A stretch of DNA of 64,000 nt from Neobacillus notoginsengisoli. GTDB lineage: Bacteria; Bacillota; Bacilli; Bacillales; Cytobacillaceae. A model generated the notes under the pieces. The model worked only from the letters and a program-made list of their open reading frames with translations, was not told where the DNA came from and did not search any database. The DNA is taken from the NCBI RefSeq assembly GCF_003515685.1, contig NZ_QWEG01000001.1, forward strand, positions 62,001-126,000, read 5' to 3'. Below are positions 48,934 through 57,763 of the stretch, in pieces. How positions within the stretch are numbered: position 1 is the first letter of the stretch; every line of letters starts with the position of its first letter. The position numbers and the translations under genes were made by a program.

Positions 48934-49602
48934 ATCGGAAAAGCAATCATCATTGGTGCATTTGAATTGCTTGGCTTCCGGATTTGCAAAAGGCTGCTTG
49001 AAATGGGATATGAAGTTATAGGCATCTCACCAAATGAACAATCAGACCCAACCGAAGAGGAAATGCTTTTGGAAATTGGACGGAATAGCAATTTTGCAAA
49101 AATGAGCCTGAATACACTTGGAAATAGAGATTTTAAAGGAGAAGTTTTAATTTATTCCTTCTTCGATTTTTACCTGGCCGGGAAGGAATACCTACTAAAG
49201 GAAAATGGCGATTTGCACGTAATTTGCGAAAAACTTTTTAGCGATAATTGCGCAGAAAGGATTGTTCTTTTGCTGCCAAAGGAAATGGAAAAGCAAGAAA
49301 AACGCGTAGGAATAGAAGCGTTTGCGTGTGCAGTCCTCCCTGAAACAGAAAAAACTAAAAATATTTTAATCATATATATGCCGCTTGATGTCAGTCAGAT
49401 TGAGACGCAATCGAGTGGGCGGGAAAAAATAGGCTTGGAAAAGGGAATGGGTGGCGAGGAAACGGTTAAGGAAAATACTCTGAAGATGTTGAACTTAGCT
49501 GAAGCTGCCGATTGGATAGCTGAGGCAATTGAAAGGGAGGAAGATGGCATCTGGCGGCTCGAGAGAGGAAGGAGAGCCAGCAGAGCTATAAACGAAAGGT
49601 AG
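48934..49602 (+). CDS. yjaV: YjaV-like Rossmann-fold protein with unusual start
   Basis: The frame reads TIGKAIIIGAFELLGFRICK after TGA 48928, a dinucleotide-binding fold opening. No ATG, GTG or TTG occurs in this frame between that TGA and a TTG at 48967, which lies inside the GAFELLG loop. Initiation is likely at ATC 48934 (GGGGG nine bases upstream), or one base has been inserted after an ATG at 48926. From 48934 the product has 222 residues. It resembles YjaV in order and size; the function is unknown. The C-terminus GRRASRAINER is basic. Confidence 0.6.
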   Translation: MGKAIIIGAFELLGFRICKRLLEMGYEVIGISPNEQSDPTEEEMLLEIGRNSNFAKMSLNTLGNRDFKGEVLIYSFFDFYLAGKEYLLKENGDLHVICEKLFSDNCAERIVLLLPKEMEKQEKRVGIEAFACAVLPETEKTKNILIIYMPLDVSQIETQSSGREKIGLEKGMGGEETVKENTLKMLNLAEAADWIAEAIEREEDGIWRLERGRRASRAINER

Positions 49603-49630
49603 CTGCCTGAAGTGGCAGCTACCTTTTTTT
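49598..49630. terminator. Terminator after yjaV
   Basis: GGTAGCTGCC (49598-49607) and GGCAGCTACC (49614-49623) form a perfect 10-bp stem followed by seven T residues. The stem reaches into the 3' end of the convergent small gene. Confidence 0.88.
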
Positions 49631-49882
49631 CAAGACTTGTTGAATATATGGATATACCTCGGCAACGACCGGCTTTAGCTTATCCGCTATATCCGCGAGA
49701 CTATCGATGACCTCCATTAACAAAACATAATCTATTTGCTCCAGCGCAGGATCTATTCCTTCCTTCGAAGGTTCGTGCGATTTATGATTGTCCAGAGTTT
49801 CGCTACTTCTCCGGTTTCCAAACATCATTCTCGTGAATGAATCCTGTCCTTTTCGATCCATGCTGTGAAGGTTATCATCCAT
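49619..49882 (-). CDS. Small hypothetical protein at the yjzB position
   Basis: The 87-residue soluble protein starts MDDNLHSMDRKGQDSFTRMM and has an amphipathic C-terminal helix (VYPYIQQVLKKR). GAAAGGAGTGACGG precedes the ATG. The gene lies between yjaV and fabH on the minus strand, where B. subtilis has yjzB; I cannot confirm homology. med and comZ, present in that interval of B. subtilis, are not seen. Confidence 0.6.
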   Translation of the reverse strand: MDDNLHSMDRKGQDSFTRMMFGNRRSSETLDNHKSHEPSKEGIDPALEQIDYVLLMEVIDSLADIADKLKPVVAEVYPYIQQVLKKR

Positions 49883-49977
49883 CCGCCGTCACTCCTTTCT
49901 ATCATCACTCATTCCTACTATATGATGGAAAACTGAAAATGGTTGTAAGGAGTTATAGGCTTTCCGGCAAATAACTG

Positions 49978-50024
49978 TTGCAAAAGCCCTTTTCTATTTG
50001 ATAAAATTAGTACCAAGTCATAAT
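49978..50024 (+). promoter_or_regulatory. fabHF promoter with FapR-type operator
   Basis: TTGCAA (49978-49983) and TAAAAT (50002-50007) are spaced 18 bases apart. ATTAGTACCAAGTCATAAT (50006-50024) matches the FapR box (ATTAGTACCTGATACTAAT) in the left half and partly in the right. FapR would block initiation until malonyl-CoA rises, so the fabH-fabF pair is linked to lipid precursor supply. Confidence 0.72.
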
Positions 50025-50072
50025 ATTAGATAATAAGAGAAATTTATTATTAATAATAAGGAGTTGGCCGCC

Positions 50073-51005
50073 ATGCGAGCTGGCATAATTGGATTAGGAA
50101 AGTATGTACCAGAAAATGTAGTAACCAATTTTGACCTTGAAAAAAGGATGGATACATCGGATGAATGGATCCGGACCCGGACTGGGATTGAAGAACGGAG
50201 GCTTGCCAGGGAAAATGAGGATACCTCCGACATGGCTTATAAGGCTGCTTTAAATGCAATTGAAAATGCGGGCATCACTCCAGCTGACCTAGACATGATC
50301 ATAGTGGCAACCGTCACCCCTGACAGGCCGTTTCCCACCGTGTCATGCATGCTCCAGGAAAAGCTGGGCGCTGTAAATGCTGCCGCAATGGATCTTAGTG
50401 CAGCATGTGCGGGATTCATGTATGGCATCGTGACCGGCAAACAGTTTATTGAAACCGGCGTTTATAAAAACGTCCTAGTAGTAGGCGTTGAAAAGCTTTC
50501 GAAAATTGTTGACTGGAGCGACCGGAATACAGCTGTCCTGTTCGGCGACGGTGCTGGCGCGGTTGTCCTCGGCCAGGTATCCCCGGAGAAAGGTGTCCTT
50601 TCATTTGAGTTGGGAGCGGACGGCACTGGCGGAAAGCATCTTTATCAAGATGAACACCTCATTATGAACGGTCGGGAAGTCTTTAAGTTTGCGGTCCGAC
50701 AAATGGGTGAAAGCAGCGTGAATGTACTTCAAAAGGCAGGCTTGACAAAGGATGATGTCGATTTCCTCGTTCCCCATCAGGCAAATATCCGAATCATCGA
50801 AGCGTCGCGCCAGAGGCTTGAATTGCCTGTAGAAAAGGTATCCTATACAATTAGTAAGTATGGAAATACATCTGCGGCTTCTATCCCAATTTCATTAGTG
50901 GAAGAAGTAGAAGCAGGTAAAATCAAGGACGGCGATGTAATAGTCCTTGTTGGCTTCGGCGCGGGACTTACTTGGGGAGCCATTGCGATTCGCTGGGGAA
51001 GATAA
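50073..51005 (+). CDS. fabH: 3-oxoacyl-ACP synthase III FabH
   Basis: The 310-residue condensing enzyme starts [20 protein letters not shown]. Catalytic Cys112 is in [12 protein letters not shown], and His and Asn are in VPHQANIR and KYGNTSAAS. It joins acetyl- or branched acyl-CoA to malonyl-ACP to start fatty-acid synthesis; branched primers are expected in Bacillus. ATG 50073 (AAGGAG nine bases before) is preferred to TTG 50064. It corresponds to fabHA and precedes fabF. Confidence 0.95.
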   Translation: MRAGIIGLGKYVPENVVTNFDLEKRMDTSDEWIRTRTGIEERRLARENEDTSDMAYKAALNAIENAGITPADLDMIIVATVTPDRPFPTVSCMLQEKLGAVNAAAMDLSAACAGFMYGIVTGKQFIETGVYKNVLVVGVEKLSKIVDWSDRNTAVLFGDGAGAVVLGQVSPEKGVLSFELGADGTGGKHLYQDEHLIMNGREVFKFAVRQMGESSVNVLQKAGLTKDDVDFLVPHQANIRIIEASRQRLELPVEKVSYTISKYGNTSAASIPISLVEEVEAGKIKDGDVIVLVGFGAGLTWGAIAIRWGR

Positions 51006-51113
51006 TAATTTGAAAAAGAACGAACCTTTTTGGCAGATGCTAGGAGCAATGCCGTAAAAAATACTTGCAAACGAACGGAAATCATTTTTCAGGAAAAAAG
51101 GAGTTGGCTTTGC

Positions 51114-52352
51114 GTGACAAAACGTAGGGTAGTTGTAACAGGAGTTGGAGCAGTAACGCCGCTTGGCAATGATGTTGAAACGGCTTGGAAAAACATTGTG
51201 GCCGGGAAATCCGGAATTGGGCCGCTGACACGGATTAATGCGGATGAATATCCTGTAAAAGTTGCAGCCCAAATCAATGACTTCGATCCAGAAGTGTATA
51301 TGGAAAAAAAAGAAGCGAGGAAGATGGACCGGTTCACTCAGTATGCCGTTGCCGCTTCACTCATGGCTGTAAAAGATTCGGGTCTGGCAATTGTAGACGA
51401 AAATGCCCACAGGGTTGGCGTGTGGATTGGATCTGGAATCGGTGGAATGGAAACGTTCGAGCAACAGTTTGAAGTGTTCCAGAAGAGAGGCTATAGAAGG
51501 GTTAGCCCGTTCTTCGTACCAATGATGATACCAGACATGGCAGCGGGACAGGTTTCAATCAGGCTTGGTGCAAAAGGGTTCAATTCCTGCACAGTGACAG
51601 CTTGTGCGACCGGAACAAATTCAATTGGCGATGCATTTAAAGTCATTCAGCGCGGTGATGCCGATGCCATGATAACCGGAGGGACTGAGGCTCCAATTAC
51701 AAGAATGGCGGTTGCTGGTTTCTGCGCGAATACTGCGCTTTCAACGAATCCGGATCCTGCTACAGCGAGCAGGCCTTTTGACAAAAATCGTGATGGATTT
51801 GTCATGGGGGAAGGTGCTGGGATTGTTGTTCTGGAGGAACTTGAACACGCTAAGGCACGCGGAGCTAAAATTTATGCCGAAATAGTTGGCTATGCCGCGA
51901 CAGGCGATGCTTACCATATCACGGCGCCGGCTCCAGGCGGGGAAGGCGGCGTCAGGGCGATGAGAATGGCGATTGAAGATGCTGATCTTAAGCCGGAAGA
52001 AGTCGATTATATCAACGCCCACGGCACGAGTACGGATTATAATGACCGTTTTGAAACACTTGCCATCAAGGAAGTGTTTGGAAGCCATGCTTATAAGCTG
52101 GCTATCAGCTCGACAAAATCAATGACTGGCCACCTTCTTGGGGCAGCTGGTGGCGTGGAGGCCATCTTTACAGTTCTTGCGATGAGAGACTCTATCCTTC
52201 CGCCAACGATTAATTATGAGACACCAGATCCAGAGTGTGATCTTGACTATGTGCCGAACACTGCGAGAAACAGTGAAATCAAAGCGGCAATCAGCAATTC
52301 GCTCGGCTTTGGCGGACATAATGCGACACTTGCTTTCAAAAAATACGAGTAG
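51114..52352 (+). CDS. fabF: 3-oxoacyl-ACP synthase II FabF
   Basis: The 412-residue protein begins with [20 protein letters not shown]. It has catalytic Cys164 in TACATGTNS and the two histidines in [14 protein letters not shown] and [13 protein letters not shown]. It elongates acyl chains and sets unsaturation or chain length. Start GTG 51114 follows AAAGGAG; the longer frame to 51030 is not supported. It lies 108 bases after fabH in a common operon. Confidence 0.96.
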   Translation: MTKRRVVVTGVGAVTPLGNDVETAWKNIVAGKSGIGPLTRINADEYPVKVAAQINDFDPEVYMEKKEARKMDRFTQYAVAASLMAVKDSGLAIVDENAHRVGVWIGSGIGGMETFEQQFEVFQKRGYRRVSPFFVPMMIPDMAAGQVSIRLGAKGFNSCTVTACATGTNSIGDAFKVIQRGDADAMITGGTEAPITRMAVAGFCANTALSTNPDPATASRPFDKNRDGFVMGEGAGIVVLEELEHAKARGAKIYAEIVGYAATGDAYHITAPAPGGEGGVRAMRMAIEDADLKPEEVDYINAHGTSTDYNDRFETLAIKEVFGSHAYKLAISSTKSMTGHLLGAAGGVEAIFTVLAMRDSILPPTINYETPDPECDLDYVPNTARNSEIKAAISNSLGFGGHNATLAFKKYE

Positions 52353-52388
52353 AATACGATAAAATGGCGAATGATGCCGTATTTAAGG

Positions 52389-52424
52389 AGCAGCCCGTGC
52401 ATAAATATGCGGGCTGTTTTTTTG
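52389..52424 (+). terminator. Terminator after fabF
   Basis: CAGCCCG and CGGGCTG with an inner GCATA/TATGC stem are followed by seven T residues. Confidence 0.85.
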
Positions 52425-52465
52425 TGACTTAATTAAACGGTGGAATATAGGCTATGTTTATCTAC

Positions 52466-52595
52466 GTTGATTGGAGCGGAGGGGACCGACTCCTGCGGGA
52501 TGATGCGGCAGGGTGGTGACCCCACAGGCGCTTTTAGCGCCGAGGAGGCCCCACTGACGCCCCGCGGAAAGCGTGTCCCCGAAGTGGAAATCAAC
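52466..52595. repeat. Family 1 intergenic repeat, copy 3
   Basis: The 130-base element starts GTTGATTGGAGCGGAGGGGA and ends GGAAATCAAC; inner words GGTGGTGACCCCACAGGCGC and GAGGAGGCCCCACTGACGCC match the other copies. It lies between fabF and yjaZ. Confidence 0.92.
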
Positions 52596-52688
52596 AAACA
52601 GGTTAACATGTCCAACAATTAAAATGGTGACTTCTTTAGCAGTTCCTTCATAGGATGGTAAAGGGATTGTGAAAGGGGGATTTGTTTT

Positions 52689-53477
52689 TTGGGAATTGTT
52701 CGGACGGATGAGTGGCTTGTAAAGGATTGGTATCGGCCCGAAGCTTTGTGTGAAAGACTGCAAAGTCATTTTAAGGGGAAGAGTCCAAGGGATATTTACC
52801 AAGAGCTTTTGCATTTCGGCATGTTCAGAAGGCACATGGTCAATGAGACAGAGATGAGAAATTTCATAAAAACTGATTTATGGGAGAATGCCGGCAAGAT
52901 ATTGAATCAGTACACGGAAAAGTGGCATGGACCCGATCTTCCAGTGTTTATTTTCCCCGCGGCAAAAAAAGGTTCCTTTTTTCACAGAGGTGAACCCCAA
53001 AAATCTGGAGTATCCTATCCGGACAAGCTGTTCCTGTTCTTGCCTGAATCGATAAATGAAAAAGAATTGGAGGCGCTTTTTGTCCACGAGTACCATCATA
53101 CGTGCAGGATGGCAGCACTAGGGAAACTGGCCGAAGAAAACACACTGCTTGAATCGATGATTATGGAAGGGTTGGCTGAATATGCTGTCTTTCACGAGTG
53201 TGGACCCGAATATCTTGGCGAATGGTGCACACTTTATGGAGAGGAGGGGTTAGGAAAGTTTTGGAAACAGTTATTGCGCAATAATCTTAATAAGAAAAAA
53301 ACGGATAAAATACACAATCTTCTTCTTTATGGAGGGAAGGGAGTCCCACGGCTTTTGGGCTATAGTTATGGCTTTTATCTAGTAGATACCTATTATAAAC
53401 GGAAAGATTTTTTCATCAAAAGCTCTTTTGAAATCAGTGCCAAACCCTTTGTTTTAACAGAAAAACACACTAACTAG
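52689..53477 (+). CDS. yjaZ: YjaZ-like DUF2268 putative zinc protease
   Basis: The 262-residue protein has the metalloprotease-like motif HEYHHTC with His133 and His136 and a downstream Glu in EGLAEYAV. It is soluble, without a signal peptide. DUF2268 proteins are predicted Zn-dependent proteases, not proven. TTG 52689 lies six to eight bases behind AAAGGGGGATT. It is located between fabF and appD as in B. subtilis. Confidence 0.85.
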   Translation: MGIVRTDEWLVKDWYRPEALCERLQSHFKGKSPRDIYQELLHFGMFRRHMVNETEMRNFIKTDLWENAGKILNQYTEKWHGPDLPVFIFPAAKKGSFFHRGEPQKSGVSYPDKLFLFLPESINEKELEALFVHEYHHTCRMAALGKLAEENTLLESMIMEGLAEYAVFHECGPEYLGEWCTLYGEEGLGKFWKQLLRNNLNKKKTDKIHNLLLYGGKGVPRLLGYSYGFYLVDTYYKRKDFFIKSSFEISAKPFVLTEKHTN

Positions 53478-53479
53478 AC

Positions 53480-53516
53480 GGAAAATCCCTTCCTAAAGGG
53501 CTTTTCCTATTTTTTT
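53480..53516 (+). terminator. Terminator after yjaZ
   Basis: GGAAAATCCCTT and AAGGGCTTTTCC pair around CCTA, followed by TATTTTTTT. Confidence 0.82.
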
Positions 53517-53545
53517 ATCAGTTGGGAGAAAAAAGTAAAAAAGCC

Positions 53546-53605
53546 TTGCAATTGTAACAAATTTGTAATAGTATTTTATTAAAATATATTGAATTACCAG
53601 AATAA
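53546..53605 (+). promoter_or_regulatory. app promoter with possible CodY site
   Basis: TTGCAA (53546-53551) and TAGTAT (53569-53574) are spaced 17 bases. AATTACCAGAATAAT (53591-53605) agrees with the CodY box AATTTTCWGAAAATT at about 11 of 15 positions and lies just after the predicted start. Peptide transporters are often CodY-controlled; this site is inferred. Confidence 0.5.
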
Positions 53606-53627
53606 TTGAAAAGTAAGAGGGTGTCGT

Positions 53628-54656
53628 ATGAGCACAAAAAAATTTCAACAAAGCGCTGCACCATTACTAGAAGTAAAAAACTTGGAGACTGCTTTTGATA
53701 TCGATGGGGCTTACTATAATGCTGTTGACAATGTTTCGTTTTCAGTAAAGCCACGTCAGATTGTCGGGGTTGTGGGAGAGTCTGGCTGCGGAAAGTCAGT
53801 TATGAGCCTTTCGATTATGCAGCTTTTGCCAAAAGGAATCGGCAAAATTCGAGCCGGGGAAATCATTTTCGATGGAATACATATAGAACAGTTGAACGAA
53901 AACCAGATTAATAAAATCAGAGGCAAGGATATGTCAATGATTTTCCAGGAGCCAATGACATCGTTGAATCCAGTGTTCACAATCGGATCACAAATTCAGG
54001 AAGTGCTTTTGAACCATCAGAAAATCAGTAAAAAAGATGCGCGGCAAAAAGCGATCTCCCTTCTGAAAAGTGTCGGCATTTCCAGGCCGGAGAGAATCGT
54101 TGATGAATATCCGCACCAGCTTTCCGGGGGGATGAGGCAGCGGGTCATGATCGCAATCGCAATCGCATGCCAGCCAAAGCTTCTGATCGCGGACGAACCG
54201 ACAACTGCGCTTGATGTAACTGTACAAGCCCAAATTCTTGAACTGATTAAAGAGATTCAGGAAGTCAACGACATGTCGGTCATCTTGATCACCCACGACC
54301 TTGGCGTTGTTGCTGAAATGTGCGACGAGGTTATCGTCATGTACGCTGGAAGGATTGTTGAACACACAGATGCGGAAACACTTTTTTATAATCCGAAGCA
54401 CCCGTATACAACCTTACTAATGGGAGCCATCCCGAAAATGGAGGAAGAAACCGATCGCCTGAGTTCCATCCAGGGAATCGTCCCTTCCATTACGAACATG
54501 AAAAAGACAGGCTGCAGATTTGCCAACCGTTGCCCAATGGCCATGCCAGAGTGCCAAACGGTCACCCCAATCCTGGCTGACAGCGGCGACGGCCACAAGG
54601 TTGCCTGCCTGCTCTTTGAATCCAGCAGGCCGAAGGAAGGAGTGACGGGCCGATGA
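53628..54656 (+). CDS. appD: Oligopeptide ABC transporter ATPase AppD
   Basis: The 342-residue ATPase has Walker A GESGCGKS at residues 50-57, signature LSGGMRQR near 166, Walker B LLIADEPTTALD and a C-terminal Cys-rich tail (CRFANRCPMAMPEC) of the OppD/DppD type, which may hold an Fe-S cluster. It energises peptide uptake with AppF. The stop overlaps the appF start as ATGA. GTAAGAGGGTG lies before ATG 53628. Confidence 0.93.
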   Translation: MSTKKFQQSAAPLLEVKNLETAFDIDGAYYNAVDNVSFSVKPRQIVGVVGESGCGKSVMSLSIMQLLPKGIGKIRAGEIIFDGIHIEQLNENQINKIRGKDMSMIFQEPMTSLNPVFTIGSQIQEVLLNHQKISKKDARQKAISLLKSVGISRPERIVDEYPHQLSGGMRQRVMIAIAIACQPKLLIADEPTTALDVTVQAQILELIKEIQEVNDMSVILITHDLGVVAEMCDEVIVMYAGRIVEHTDAETLFYNPKHPYTTLLMGAIPKMEEETDRLSSIQGIVPSITNMKKTGCRFANRCPMAMPECQTVTPILADSGDGHKVACLLFESSRPKEGVTGR

Positions 54657-55666
54657 GCAGAACAGCCGCAGCTGAATCAAATAAAAACAATACCGTTTCC
54701 AGTGGTGAAAACCTATTGGAAATTAAGAATCTTAAAACCTATTATCCTGTCAAAGGCGGATTCTTTCGCAGGACTATCGGGAACGTAAAAGCGGTCGATG
54801 ATATTTCCTTTGAAATTAAAAAAGGAGAAACGCTTGGATTGGTGGGGGAATCCGGCTGCGGAAAGTCAACTGCCGGACGCACGATCCTGAGGCTGCTTCG
54901 CCCTACGGCCGGAAAGATTATCTTTGATGGCAAAGACATTACGAGTGTCAGTGGAAAGACGCTGCGTGAAATTCGCCAGGATCTTCAAATGGTTTTCCAG
55001 GACCCATATGCCTCGTTGAATCCGATGCAGATGGTCGGTGATATCATAGCCGAACCAATTTACAACTATATGAACAAGCCGAAGGAAGAACTGAAAAAAG
55101 AAGTTATGGATCTACTTGAAAAAGTTGGCCTTCCCGAGGATGCCTATTACAAATATGCACATGAATTTTCCGGAGGGCAGAGACAGCGAATTGGCATTGC
55201 CAGGGCTTTAGCCTTGAGGCCGAAGCTTATCATCGCAGATGAACCAGTCTCGGCCCTTGACGTTTCGGTCCAGTCACAGGTCCTGAATCTACTTAAGGAC
55301 CTTCAGGAAGAGTTCGACCTTACATTCTTGTTTATTGCTCACGATTTAAGTGTCGTGAAACATATGAGCGACCGGATCGGGGTTATGTACCTGGGAAATA
55401 TGGTAGAGATTGCGGATAAGGACAGTTTGTATGCCGAGCCGCTCCATCCTTACACCCAGGCATTAATTTCTGCTATTCCTTCTCCCGATCCTAGGAAAAA
55501 GAAGGAGCGGATTATTCTCACTGGCGATGTTCCAAGCCCCTTGAATCCTCCATCCGGCTGCCCTTTCCATCCGCGCTGCCCGATGGCAATGGAGGAATGT
55601 TCAGTTACAAAGCCGGAATTAAAGGAGGTGAAGCCTTCGCACAGTGTGGCATGCCATCTTTATTAA
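54653..55666 (+). CDS. appF: Oligopeptide ABC transporter ATPase AppF
   Basis: The 337-residue partner ATPase has GESGCGKST near residue 66, FSGGQRQR as signature, LIIADEPVSALD as Walker B, and CPFHPRCPMAMEEC at the end. It starts within the last four bases of appD. The order appD-appF-appA-appB-appC is the same as in B. subtilis. Confidence 0.93.
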   Translation: MSRTAAAESNKNNTVSSGENLLEIKNLKTYYPVKGGFFRRTIGNVKAVDDISFEIKKGETLGLVGESGCGKSTAGRTILRLLRPTAGKIIFDGKDITSVSGKTLREIRQDLQMVFQDPYASLNPMQMVGDIIAEPIYNYMNKPKEELKKEVMDLLEKVGLPEDAYYKYAHEFSGGQRQRIGIARALALRPKLIIADEPVSALDVSVQSQVLNLLKDLQEEFDLTFLFIAHDLSVVKHMSDRIGVMYLGNMVEIADKDSLYAEPLHPYTQALISAIPSPDPRKKKERIILTGDVPSPLNPPSGCPFHPRCPMAMEECSVTKPELKEVKPSHSVACHLY

Positions 55667-55876
55667 ATGAGAGAAGCCGCGTAAAAAAACTGTGTGTAAC
55701 TTTATAAGGAAGTCAGAACAAAGGCTCCCGTATGGAGCAATAATTTTCTAAGTAAAGAGATACCACTCTTTTACTTTATAAAGGCATGGTGAGTGTCAAG
55801 GCATCCGCCATGTTTTTGAAAAACGTCCTAATACACCTGGACGAAAGCACACCAATACTTATATGGGGGGAACACA
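55667..55876 (+). other. Leader between appF and appA
   Basis: The 210-base spacer has a possible hairpin (GGCATGG...CCATG followed by TTTTTG, about 55784-55820) that could act as an attenuator or mark a separate appA promoter. No coding region or known riboswitch is visible. Confidence 0.35.
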
Positions 55877-57601
55877 ATGAAGAAAAGTTGGTTATGGCTG
55901 TCAGCTCTTGTACTAGTTTTATCTATGTTCTTAGCTGCATGCAGCGGCGGCGGTGAAAAAGCAGGCACTGACAACAACAAAAAAGGTGGAGACGGAGGAA
56001 AGAAGGAAGAAGCAGCAGATAAGCCACAGGATGGCGGAACGCTTGTTTACTCGCTTGACTCCGAGCCTGAAGGGAAGTTCAACATCAACTTCTACGGAAC
56101 CCAGACAGATTTTTATGTCCTCGATTTCTTCGATGAGAACCTAATTCAATATGATAAGGAGCTAAAGGCGCAGCCGTATATCGCTTCTTGGGAAACGAAC
56201 GACAATAAGGTTTACAAGTTCAAGCTTAAAGAAGGCGTTAAATGGCATAATGGCGAAGAACTAACCGTTCATGACTGGGAATTCGCGATCAAGGTTCTTG
56301 CTGACAAGGACTATGATGGTCCTCGTTATGTCAACGTACAGACCGTTGAAGGCGTACCTGCCTACAAAGATGGCAAAGCGGATTCCATCTCCGGAATTAA
56401 AATTGTTGACGACTACAACATGGAAGTTACTTTTGACAAAGCACGCGTGAATAACCTTGAAAACTTCTGGACGTATGCCATGTCCCGCAAAGAATTTGAA
56501 GGTGTGGCGGTAAAAGACATGATGGCTTCTGAGCAAGTCCGCACGAAGCCGGTCGGCCTTGGACCATTCAAAGTTACCAAAGTTGTCCCAGGTGAGTCAG
56601 TTGAGCTTGAGCGCTTTGATGACTATTTCCAAGGAAAGCCGCATATCGAGAAAGTTGTCATGAAAGTAATCGATCCATCCCTGACTGTTGGTGAACTTCA
56701 AAACGGCACACTTGATATGACTTCTTTCCACCCAAGCATTGTGGAACAAGTAGAAGCAATTGATAATGTAGAAGTTGTGAAATACCCAGGCCTTTCTTAC
56801 TACTATGTTGGTTTCAAACTGGGCAACTGGGATGGCAAGAAAAACGTCATGAACGAGCCTAAGTACCAGGATAAAGAGCTCCGCAAGGCAATGTATCATG
56901 CAATCAACCGCGAAGAGTGGGTGAAGGCATTCTTCTTCGGAGTCGGTAAGCCGGTTAACCGCCCAATCCCGACAAACCACTGGATCGCGGCTGACAACGC
57001 CGACCTTGAGCAATTTGAATACGATCCTGAAAAAGCCAAGAAAATTCTTGAAGATGCAGGCTGGAAGGATGTTGACGGTGACGGATTCCGTGAAGATCCA
57101 AATGGCAAGCCATTTGTTGTGAACTTTGCACACTATGCAACTCAAAACCCAACTTTTGAAGCACGCGCGAAAGCGTTGACGCAGTATTGGGAAGATATCG
57201 GCCTGAAGTCCAAGCTGACGATGACAGATGCTGGCCTTTACTATGACATGCTTGAAAAGTCTGACAAGAAGATGGAAGTATTCTTCGGCGGCTGGTCTAC
57301 TGGAACAGATCCGGATCCATCCGGCCTGTGGAGATCTGATGCCCTTTGGAACTACCCTCGCTGGGTTAGCGAAAAGAGCGACAAACTTCTTGATGACGCA
57401 CTTGATATGAGTGTAGTCGGAACGGATACAGATAAGCGTAAAGACCTTTACGTTGAATGGCAGAAGCACTTCATGGATGAGCTTCCTGCACTTCCAATCG
57501 CTGAGCTTGAAGAAATTGTTGCACTTAACAAGCGCGTCCAAGGCGTTGAGTATGATGTTTCCGGCTCCAACCGCCCACATGAGTGGTGGATTAAGCAGTA
57601 A
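55877..57601 (+). CDS. appA: Oligopeptide-binding lipoprotein AppA
   Basis: The 574-residue SBP family 5 protein has a lipobox LAAC at residues 19-22 and a Gly/Lys-rich linker. The body starts with GGTLVYSLDSEPEGKFNINF and contains the typical WHNGEELTVHDWEFAIKVL. It is anchored by lipidation at Cys22 and delivers peptides to AppBC. GGGGGGAACACA precedes ATG 55877. It is a little longer than B. subtilis AppA (543). A strong terminator follows. Confidence 0.93.
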   Translation: MKKSWLWLSALVLVLSMFLAACSGGGEKAGTDNNKKGGDGGKKEEAADKPQDGGTLVYSLDSEPEGKFNINFYGTQTDFYVLDFFDENLIQYDKELKAQPYIASWETNDNKVYKFKLKEGVKWHNGEELTVHDWEFAIKVLADKDYDGPRYVNVQTVEGVPAYKDGKADSISGIKIVDDYNMEVTFDKARVNNLENFWTYAMSRKEFEGVAVKDMMASEQVRTKPVGLGPFKVTKVVPGESVELERFDDYFQGKPHIEKVVMKVIDPSLTVGELQNGTLDMTSFHPSIVEQVEAIDNVEVVKYPGLSYYYVGFKLGNWDGKKNVMNEPKYQDKELRKAMYHAINREEWVKAFFFGVGKPVNRPIPTNHWIAADNADLEQFEYDPEKAKKILEDAGWKDVDGDGFREDPNGKPFVVNFAHYATQNPTFEARAKALTQYWEDIGLKSKLTMTDAGLYYDMLEKSDKKMEVFFGGWSTGTDPDPSGLWRSDALWNYPRWVSEKSDKLLDDALDMSVVGTDTDKRKDLYVEWQKHFMDELPALPIAELEEIVALNKRVQGVEYDVSGSNRPHEWWIKQ

Positions 57602-57612
57602 AATGTGAACTT

Positions 57613-57645
57613 CCAACAGCGGGGAAGCCCCCGCTGTTGGTTTGA
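57613..57645 (+). terminator. Intra-operon terminator/attenuator after appA
   Basis: CCAACAGCGGGG and CCCCGCTGTTGG form a perfect 12-bp stem around AAGC, followed by TTTGATT. It should lower transcription of appBC relative to the abundant binding protein. Confidence 0.85.
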
Positions 57646-57763
57646 TTCATTTCATCTTGCAGATTTCATTTCTGCTGTTTCACAGTTTTGTGAAGGAGTA
57701 ATCTCTCCTTTAAAGTGAAGTAAAAGCAGCAGCCAAGACGCAGTAAAGGTAAGGAGAATGCAT

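Noticed and set aside
56597-57616. 339-codon minus-strand frame
   Set aside because: It is the reverse of appA; long open antisense frames arise from the codon usage, and there is no family resemblance.
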